Shown piece after piece: positions 1 through 5,183 of a stretch of DNA of 6,071 bases (its first letter is position 1; every line of letters begins with the position of its first letter). The notes under the pieces were generated by a model. That model did no database searches and was not told the DNA's origin. It saw only the letters and a program-made list of their open reading frames with translations. The position numbers were made by a program, and so were the translations under genes. The stretch is from Thiotrichaceae bacterium (GTDB lineage Bacteria; Pseudomonadota; Gammaproteobacteria; Thiotrichales; Thiotrichaceae), in the NCBI GenBank assembly GCA_027009095.1, contig JALVDG010000006.1:1-6071 (forward strand), in the 5' to 3' direction.

Positions 1-994
1 ATGCGGATATATCTAATATTAATTGTTCTGAGTTTGTTAAAGGACGTTGTACATTGCTTAGTAAGTTTGCAACATAAGCACATAGTAAGGAGAGTAAATT
101 AAGATTTTGCTGCATAAATATTGATGGTGTTATGCGTGCAATAGCTAAAACGCCCCATAAATGATTATTTTCATCTAATAAAGGGATTCCTGCCTGTAAT
201 TGTTGAGGGTTATTAATGGTTTCTTTATAGGATAAATTATGATTGATACTAATTGATTTTTTGCTATCAATGACTTTTGATAAAAGGGGGGATAAGTGTA
301 AGTTTGGAGCAATAACACCTATATGGCATAAGGCTTTAGAGTTGATCTTCCCTTTATTATTTACATAATAAAAAGCTGCCGATTCTAACCACTCATATTG
401 TTGTAATATTTGTTTCATTTTATTGGCTGCTAATTGTAGTCGACCCTTTTTATTTTGTGATTTTTGATTAATAGAGATATCGATTAGTCGTAGCGAGTTT
501 GATAATGACTGGGTTGTGGTGATTAGTTCTTCTTCAAGATTGCTATAAGAGATATGTAAAAGCTGTAAAGCTTTTTCAGACTGATTACTATTGAGACGGC
601 ATTCTTTAAGTTGTTTAATTTGAAGTTTGTTACGTTGTTTCCAGCGCTGCGTCATTTCTCCGATAAAAACAACAAGGACGAGTCCGCCTGATAATATTTG
701 GATAGCAGAAGTAAATAATGATGGTTGAAAAATGGATACGTAAACTAAGCAGAATAAACTAAATATAGATAGACTTAATAGTCCATACCATGTCCCATAC
801 CTAGATGCGGCTAATGTTGGTATCAATATTAGCCATGGAAAGGCTTTCTCTAGTAAAAAAATATCCTTTATACCAAAAGATAAGATAGTAAGAGGAATAA
901 TAATAGGCAATAGAATGATTTCCAATAATGCTATTATAGCTAACTTATTTTTATCTTTAGTCGTATTGGTAGAGCTTGTTGAATAAGTATCGAT
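1..994 (-). CDS. pelD: PelD, c-di-GMP receptor of the Pel synthase (3' end outside window)
   Basis: The minus-strand frame is open from an in-frame stop at 1009-1007 to the window edge, giving 331 residues from codon 994-992. Four hydrophobic segments lie near residues 18-42, 48-64, 70-90 and 96-112. A charged, helix-prone stalk follows (about 113-175), then a GAF-like domain (about 195-312) ending in an LWGVLAIARI strand and a hydrophobic helix. This four-TM, stalk, GAF order is that of PelD, the inner-membrane receptor that activates Pel synthesis. In the family a degenerate GGDEF domain with an RxxD site binds c-di-GMP; it would lie past position 1, so binding cannot be judged. The start is odd: no ATG, GTG or TTG precedes the first membrane segment. 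ATC at 994-992, placed after an AGGTGG Shine-Dalgarno, is the best candidate. TTG at 925-923 falls inside TM1, and ATG at 655-653 would lose all four TMs. The identification is firm; the start is not. Confidence 0.85.
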   Translation of the reverse strand, partial: MDTYSTSSTNTTKDKNKLAIIALLEIILLPIIIPLTILSFGIKDIFLLEKAFPWLILIPTLAASRYGTWYGLLSLSIFSLFCLVYVSIFQPSLFTSAIQILSGGLVLVVFIGEMTQRWKQRNKLQIKQLKECRLNSNQSEKALQLLHISYSNLEEELITTTQSLSNSLRLIDISINQKSQNKKGRLQLAANKMKQILQQYEWLESAAFYYVNNKGKINSKALCHIGVIAPNLHLSPLLSKVIDSKKSISINHNLSYKETINNPQQLQAGIPLLDENNHLWGVLAIARITPSIFMQQNLNLLSLLCAYVANLLSNVQRPLTNSEQLILDISA

Positions 995-1000
995 AACTAG

Positions 1001-1006
1001 CCACCT
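1001..1006 (-). promoter_or_regulatory. Probable ribosome binding site of pelD
   Basis: On the minus strand this reads AGGTGG, and its AGGTG part complements the 16S rRNA tail. It lies 6 nt before ATC (994-992) and directly after a start-stop pair ATG-TAA (1012-1007) that is in the pelD frame. It is the only good Shine-Dalgarno between that stop and the first membrane segment, so it is the main reason for placing the start at ATC. Pairing strength was judged by eye. Confidence 0.5.
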
Positions 1007-1050
1007 TTACATTGCAATACTAAAAGAAAATATCTCGGTTTTGAGACTCC

Positions 1051-1106
1051 CTAAGAAACCTTAGATTTAAGTCATTTCTCAATAGATAGAATTGTTTGTT
1101 TCTTAG
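1051..1106. repeat. Perfect 9-bp inverted repeat CTAAGAAAC / GTTTCTTAG
   Basis: The left arm is at 1051-1059 and the right arm at 1098-1106, 38 nt apart. The left arm can alternatively pair with CTTAG at 1060-1064 to form a small hairpin with an AAAC loop, and the right arm lies in the loop of the larger structure at 1075-1136. The arms could therefore take part in mutually exclusive folds. This is seen directly, but AT-rich DNA gives short inverted repeats by chance. Confidence 0.45.
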
Positions 1107-1136
1107 AAAAAACTGGACAATTTTAATATTGAGAAA
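1075..1136. repeat. 62-bp imperfect palindrome upstream of pelD
   Basis: The outer arms TTTCTCAATA (1075-1084) and TATTGAGAAA (1127-1136) are perfect 10-bp complements. Inside them AGAATTGT (1088-1095) pairs with ACAATTTT (1117-1124) with one G-T pair. The two stems are separated by an internal loop of 3 and 2 nt. The G-T pairs favour an RNA copy of the plus strand, since the minus-strand RNA would have A-C mismatches there. It may be a structured leader of pelD, a protein-binding site, or a remnant of a small palindromic mobile repeat. Confidence 0.5.
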
Positions 1137-1214
1137 ATCGATTATGATTCAATTGGAGACTGTTAATGTCACTGAGTATTATTGCTTTTACTTTAAGAGC
1201 ATACTTAATGCATG

Positions 1215-1259
1215 ATTACTGAGTTAAATTTTGAGATAGAGTGATTTAATCTAAGTAAT
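1215..1259. repeat. Imperfect 15-bp inverted repeat in the pelD upstream spacer
   Basis: The left arm ATTACTGAGTTAAAT (1215-1229) pairs with ATTTAATCTAAGTAAT (1244-1259), with one mismatch and one bulged base around a 14-nt loop. No T tract follows on either strand, so it is not a standard intrinsic terminator. It lies about 110 nt past the TPR stop codon and might protect the 3' end of that transcript or bind a regulator; both are inferences. Confidence 0.45.
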
Positions 1260-1369
1260 ATTATTGCAATAGATGAGATGAGTATTTTAAAAGAGGTATC
1301 TTGCTGTTAAGTTTAGCCTTGAACTCGAAAAAAGCAGTTAATGATTGTCGAGCAGTTACCCTTAAGTTG

Positions 1370-3646
1370 TTATAGTTTTCGAATAGCCCGTATGCCCAGA
1401 CGTGCTTCTCGAGATTTTGGTTTTAATGATAGTACTCGTTTATAGTGTCTAAGAGCTGTCTTGTAGCTTTTGTTTCTCTGGGCATGAGCAGCTTGTAAAA
1501 GCCAGTAACGTGAACTTAACTTAACTTTATTTTTATGTTTTTTGGCTAATTTAGTGAAACTTTTAAAATAGTACTCATCATGCCTATCAAAGCTAAGTTG
1601 TAACCCGTTGATTAATAGAGTGAGACTTGATGTATTTATGAAGCCTTTACGAAATGTAGCTAATGCTGATTTTGGCTTCCCTAGTTTTTTTTGTAATAAA
1701 GCAATACGCATATATTGAAATATACGTTCACGTAAGGGACGTTTGTACTTATTATTAATAAGACGTTTATAGTAGGATAAGGATTGTCTATAATGTTTAT
1801 ATCTCCAAGCGATTTCAGCCATGATGGATAGCTGCCTTCTATTTGCTTTCTTATTCCATGAAGTTTTATTTTTTAGCCATAAGCGATAAGCTTTACGTTT
1901 TTTATTAAGCAACCAAAATAGTTCGAATTTGTTTAGGCTAGTGGTTCTGGTAGTACCATATTTTTGTTCTATTTTATTCCATGTTTTTAAAGATAAAGTA
2001 TAGCGCCTTTCTCCGCTATACCATTTAGCGAGTATTTTTAGTAGTGACCTATCAGGTTTGTGATGTGATAAGTAGCTTGTTAAAAACTTTTCTCCTAATG
2101 TTTTCTTATTTTTTCTTATAAGGTGAAAAAAAACATCATAGGCGGCTTGTTTGGGTAAGCTCTCTTCTCGTGCAATTTTTTGTAATACGGCTAGACCATT
2201 TCCATTAATATTAGCCTGAGCGGTGCTAATTAATTTTTTTAGGTGTTTATCATTATTGCTATATTTATAAATCCATTGCCAAAGATCGGTGGCAGTATCT
2301 TTATTGCCTTCTTGTTCCGCTAAGTTTGCCCATTGCTCCCTAGGCTCTAGTTTATTAGGTGTTATCCTTACAACTCGTTTAATATAGTTTATAGCTTGCT
2401 TATAATTTTTATCAAATGCTTCGATGTTAACTTGTCTATTTAAAGCATTAATAGAATCAGGGTTTTGTGATAAATAGAGTTTGTTAAGTTTCCTGGCAGT
2501 TGCCAGATTTTTATTTTTTAGAGATATGTCTATTGCTTGATCGAGTAGTTTAAGGTTTTTAGGGTTGTTCTCTATTAGGGGAAGAATAAGTGCTAAAGCT
2601 TTCTCTGGCATTTTTGCTTTGACGTAAATATCAATTAAGCGTTGTTTTATATACCATTTTTCATTATCACTTGTTGTTATTTTTTCAGCATTTATTAAAT
2701 AAGTTGCAGCATCTTCATAGTTTTCAGCATTTGAAGCCCAATAAGCTGCTTTTTCGTACCAGCGTTGCTGCCACAGGGGATCATTTTTAGCTAAATACGC
2801 AAAAAAATAACTAGCCTGTTCTGGAAAGCCTGCTTGAATAGCGATATTAGCAATAGTTTCTATAGCCTTATGAGATTTAGGAAGCTGTTGTTTAAAATTA
2901 TCTATAAATAGGGCTACTTGATCTAACTGATTAGATTTTACAAGTGCGGTTAACCAATCATTAGTAAATTCATTATAAATGATTTCCGTATTAACAAAAT
3001 TTCCTGCTAATTTGAAAGCCTCGGCTGCTGATTTATAATCTTCGGATTGATTGAAATTTTTTCCTGCTTCGGCGAACCATTGTGAGCGATAGGTGGTATT
3101 TTTATTTGCTAGTTGATAGTAAAACTTACTAGCAAGAGGGTATAAGCCAAAATCACTACTTAACTCTGCAAGTGTCTGCAATTCTTGATTTGATAGGTGA
3201 GTAAAATCTTCTATATTGATCAGTTGACTACGAACTTTATTTTTAAGAAAAATACGTTCTTTTTTATTAACCGATGCATGATAAGCATCTACATAATTAT
3301 CTAGTAAGATCATCATGTATTGCTGATGCTGTTGTTTATTTAGCTTATTAATATTAATTTTTTTCTTAAGTAGCATCGAAGAATATTTCCATAGCCCTTC
3401 GTCTCTTAGAGTCTGAGAGAGTGTGATTATGTCGCTGTTAGAAATATTTTCTGAGTTAAGCATTAAGTAATACTTAGTTTTTAAACGGCTAGAGAATTGT
3501 TCTTTGAGTAAAGTTGTATTTTGAAAATTTAGGTATGTTAGAGTTTTCCATGGAAATAATACAAATAATAAAAAAAGCAGTGAAATAGTGATTAATACTA
3601 AAACAGGCAGGTTAAATAGCTTTTTTGGTGTATTTGATATTTGCAT
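1370..3646 (-). CDS. Membrane-anchored TPR scaffold, PelB-like without the beta-barrel
   Basis: The product has 758 residues. A short polar start precedes one hydrophobic segment at about residues 14-32, followed by FPW; the rest is likely periplasmic. Tandem helical repeats of TPR type fill it: clear units lie around 190-215, 290-325, 335-370, 400-440 and 610-680, and a canonical final repeat about 715-750 (ALRHYKRVLSLKPKSREA). This matches the TPR region of PelB, the export scaffold that positions PelA in the periplasm. PelB normally continues into an outer-membrane beta-barrel (about 1,190 residues in Pseudomonas aeruginosa); here the protein stops after the TPRs. PelE also has TPRs but is far shorter with two membrane segments. 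Residues 537-758 are very basic (59 K/R against 9 D/E). ATG starts 2 bp after the hydrolase stop with no clear Shine-Dalgarno, suggesting translational coupling. Confidence 0.75.
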   Translation of the reverse strand: MQISNTPKKLFNLPVLVLITISLLFLLFVLFPWKTLTYLNFQNTTLLKEQFSSRLKTKYYLMLNSENISNSDIITLSQTLRDEGLWKYSSMLLKKKININKLNKQQHQQYMMILLDNYVDAYHASVNKKERIFLKNKVRSQLINIEDFTHLSNQELQTLAELSSDFGLYPLASKFYYQLANKNTTYRSQWFAEAGKNFNQSEDYKSAAEAFKLAGNFVNTEIIYNEFTNDWLTALVKSNQLDQVALFIDNFKQQLPKSHKAIETIANIAIQAGFPEQASYFFAYLAKNDPLWQQRWYEKAAYWASNAENYEDAATYLINAEKITTSDNEKWYIKQRLIDIYVKAKMPEKALALILPLIENNPKNLKLLDQAIDISLKNKNLATARKLNKLYLSQNPDSINALNRQVNIEAFDKNYKQAINYIKRVVRITPNKLEPREQWANLAEQEGNKDTATDLWQWIYKYSNNDKHLKKLISTAQANINGNGLAVLQKIAREESLPKQAAYDVFFHLIRKNKKTLGEKFLTSYLSHHKPDRSLLKILAKWYSGERRYTLSLKTWNKIEQKYGTTRTTSLNKFELFWLLNKKRKAYRLWLKNKTSWNKKANRRQLSIMAEIAWRYKHYRQSLSYYKRLINNKYKRPLRERIFQYMRIALLQKKLGKPKSALATFRKGFINTSSLTLLINGLQLSFDRHDEYYFKSFTKLAKKHKNKVKLSSRYWLLQAAHAQRNKSYKTALRHYKRVLSLKPKSREARLGIRAIRKL

Positions 3647-3648
3647 AT

Positions 3649-4839
3649 TTATTTTTTGCTAGGGATAGCCGCTTCAGGCGTTAGCATATTAAGAGTTACT
3701 CCCTCTTCAATTTGTTTTTTTACCCAATCTTTATAAGTTTTTGATTGTTCTTTGTAGGGGAGGGCACTAAGTATACTTTTATATCGTCCTCCCATGTGCC
3801 CTAAAGGCATTCCTGATCGTATATCGTGAGTTTTAATTATTTTATCTTTAGTTTTATTGACAAGCTCTTGATATTTTTTTAGCTGAAGTGGATTATTCGT
3901 TTCTGTTTTGCTATCAAATAAAAGTAAATAAGTATTTATTTTAGGTTCGATACTGCCTACACCCGCTAAATCAAGAGAAGGAATTGATACCCATGGAATA
4001 AATCCCTCGTTCATTATTTTTTCAGCAGTTTCTTTAGCCTCTTTATGTTTACCTAGTTCAACATAGTCAATAATAATAATATCTACAGATGCTTTCTTTT
4101 TAATACTATTAAGTTTGTTGCGAAGCCATTCTTGATCATTAGCCGAAGTTTTTTTGTATATCTTTTTTCCATTATCCCAACTAGCATATAAAGATTCTGC
4201 AACAACGGCTTCTAATTGATTTCCAATACTAGATAAAACTTCAAAACCTCTGTTAGAAATAAAACGTATATCGGGATAACGTTGGTGTATTCTTTGGAGA
4301 AGTTTAGTAAGTGCAATGGTTTGTCTTTTTTGTTCTTCAGGATCCTTTGCGAAGAGATAAAAACTATCCATAGTATCAAGAAAAAGACCTCGATAACCTT
4401 TGTCCCAAAGTGGAGTGACGACTGAATTTAAAATAAAGTCTTGCCAGCCAGGAGAGGCTAAGTCCATTACTTTACTGTCCCAGACTTTATTGTCACCTAA
4501 TATCCACTCATCTTTGATATGTTTAAACCAAGGTCTACTTGGGGATACCTCGCCAATACTAACGTAAGCAAACACACTACTATTATTTGCTTTTAGTGCT
4601 GCAAGTTCTTCTGCTTTAACATTGCCTGATTCAACAATGATACGGCCGTATTGAGAAAGTATGTCGGTTGGTAGATTTGGACCATAAAAAACGGCTGTGC
4701 TTTTGCTTGTATTGATTTTGTTTTTAGCAGACGAAGGTAGTTTTCCCTGCATATTTTTTTCTATTTTTGGCGATCCATAAGTTATATTAATAAAAAAGAT
4801 TAATGATAATAATAAAATTTTATAAATATATTTAACCAC
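3649..4839 (-). CDS. Secreted PelA-type glycoside hydrolase (GH166/GH114-like), stand-alone
   Basis: The product has 396 residues. A signal peptide covers about 1-22 (KYIYK, hydrophobic core, cut near TYG-SP). A TIM-barrel hydrolase domain spans about 45-300: AFYGPN near 50, YVSIGEVSPSR at 92-102, GLFLDTMDS at 151-159, SNRGFEVL at 195-202, VVAESLYASWDN at 212-223 and IPWVSIP at 281-287. These match the PelA hydrolase domain, an endo-acting enzyme on N-acetylgalactosamine-containing Pel. D155 and E215 sit where PelA has its catalytic acids (D160 and E218). After the barrel a strand (YLLLFDSK) and a segment GRYKSILSALPYKEQ-KTYKDWVKKQIEEG look like the start of PelA's second, Rossmann-like domain, and the protein then ends. 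No deacetylase part follows. The GTG start is chosen for its GGAG ribosome site and for preserving the whole signal peptide. It is probably co-transcribed with the TPR gene. Confidence 0.85.
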   Translation of the reverse strand: MVKYIYKILLLSLIFFINITYGSPKIEKNMQGKLPSSAKNKINTSKSTAVFYGPNLPTDILSQYGRIIVESGNVKAEELAALKANNSSVFAYVSIGEVSPSRPWFKHIKDEWILGDNKVWDSKVMDLASPGWQDFILNSVVTPLWDKGYRGLFLDTMDSFYLFAKDPEEQKRQTIALTKLLQRIHQRYPDIRFISNRGFEVLSSIGNQLEAVVAESLYASWDNGKKIYKKTSANDQEWLRNKLNSIKKKASVDIIIIDYVELGKHKEAKETAEKIMNEGFIPWVSIPSLDLAGVGSIEPKINTYLLLFDSKTETNNPLQLKKYQELVNKTKDKIIKTHDIRSGMPLGHMGGRYKSILSALPYKEQSKTYKDWVKKQIEEGVTLNMLTPEAAIPSKK

Positions 4840-4844
4840 AAGAA

Positions 4845-4848
4845 CTCC
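4845..4848 (-). promoter_or_regulatory. Ribosome binding site that sets the GTG start of the hydrolase
   Basis: The minus strand reads GGAG 5 nt before GTG at 4839-4837, which supports the GTG start. The Shine-Dalgarno lies in ATGGAGT; the same seven bases occur again slightly upstream, inside the right side of the inverted repeat at 4863-4894 as read on the minus strand. The ATG at 4850-4848 is out of frame and has no role as the start. Confidence 0.6.
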
Positions 4849-4862
4849 ATATAAATGTACCA

Positions 4863-4894
4863 GTACTCCATCAAACCAAATCTTTTAGGAGTAC
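4863..4894. promoter_or_regulatory. Perfect inverted repeat GTACTCC-N18-GGAGTAC before the hydrolase gene
   Basis: The two 7-bp arms (4863-4869 and 4888-4894) are exact complements, 18 nt apart, ending about 15 nt upstream of the hydrolase ribosome site. As DNA the arm centres are 25 bp apart, which suits a dimeric regulator. As RNA it would form a 7-bp hairpin with an 18-nt loop in the 5' untranslated region and would bury a GGAG decoy. The sequence alone does not choose between these readings. Confidence 0.45.
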
Positions 4895-5057
4895 AAGAAA
4901 TTATTTGCGTTATTTATTACTTTTCACATGCTAATCAGGATCAAAGCATCATATTTTTAGATAGTGTGTGAAGGTGGGAGTAATAGAGAAAGGAGAGATA
5001 CTTTGATGGTATTTAAGGAATTTATTTAGTGCATATAACAATTTTTTATTGCTATGG

Positions 5058-5104
5058 AAAAATCTTAAGACCATAAAGACCGCGGTGATTATAGTCTTAG
5101 GATT
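5058..5104 (-). terminator. Intrinsic terminator built on a 44-bp near-palindrome
   Basis: Positions 5061-5104 form a nearly complete palindrome. The outer arms AATCTTAAGAC and GTCTTAGGATT pair along 11 positions with one G-T, inner ATAA/TTAT pairs too, and the centre is the exact palindrome ACCGCGGT (5079-5086). Only three of the 22 symmetric pairs are mismatched. On the minus strand the stem runs into TTTTT (5062-5058), as in a Rho-independent terminator, about 80 nt after the deacetylase stop. It implies that the deacetylase transcript ends here and that the hydrolase and TPR genes have their own promoter, unless the site works as an attenuator. Confidence 0.65.
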
Positions 5105-5120
5105 CTAATTAATATCTTTT

Positions 5121-5161
5121 GTAACTACTCAACTAAAATAGAGTGCAATCTAAGCAGTTAC
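5121..5161. repeat. Weak hairpin just after the deacetylase gene
   Basis: GTAACT (5121-5126) pairs with AGTTAC (5156-5161), and ACTC with GAGT inside it. It starts about 22 nt after the deacetylase stop and precedes the larger terminator. There is no T tract. It may be chance in AT-rich sequence. Confidence 0.25.
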
Positions 5162-5183
5162 TGATTATGCGGATTACTATCTT

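Larger units (their letters stand above)
995..1369. other. Gene-free, structure-rich spacer between the TPR gene and pelD
   Basis: About 375 bp without a credible gene. On the minus strand each ATG I checked runs into a stop within a few codons (for example 1012-1010 is followed directly by TAA). On the plus strand the only ORF with a ribosome-site-like sequence is an 18-codon frame at 1166-1222. pelC, normally between pelB and pelD, is absent. The spacer carries several inverted repeats, listed separately. I see no convincing sigma-70 promoter and no clear terminator with a T tract after the TPR gene, so whether pelD is read through from upstream or has its own promoter stays open. Confidence 0.7.
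4840..5183. other. Spacer between deacetylase and hydrolase genes, with terminator and leader
   Basis: These 344 bp contain no credible gene on either strand. Reading on the minus strand there is a weak hairpin (5161-5121), a strong palindrome with a T tract (5104-5058), then an AT-rich stretch that should hold the hydrolase promoter, then the 4863-4894 inverted repeat and the ribosome site. Two weak minus-strand promoter elements are visible: a TATGAT at 4953-4948 without a good -35 box, and TTGATC about 17 nt before AGTAAT. Neither is strong enough to call. Confidence 0.65.

Noticed and set aside
1166..1222. Plus-strand 18-codon frame with GGAG before ATG, possible leader peptide
   Set aside because: It is very short, no gene follows on the plus strand, and the region is crossed by inverted repeats. 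Chance is the simplest explanation.
995..1369. c-di-GMP riboswitch before pelD
   Set aside because: It would suit the pathway, but I do not see the conserved core sequences of the GEMM class in this spacer on the minus strand. The inverted repeats do not match that fold.
1370..3646. TPR gene as PelE
   Set aside because: PelE is about 330 residues with two membrane segments and usually follows pelD. This protein has 758 residues, one anchor and lies before pelD.
5004..5027. Plus-strand mini-frame of seven codons after AGGAG
   Set aside because: It is too short and has no downstream gene on that strand.
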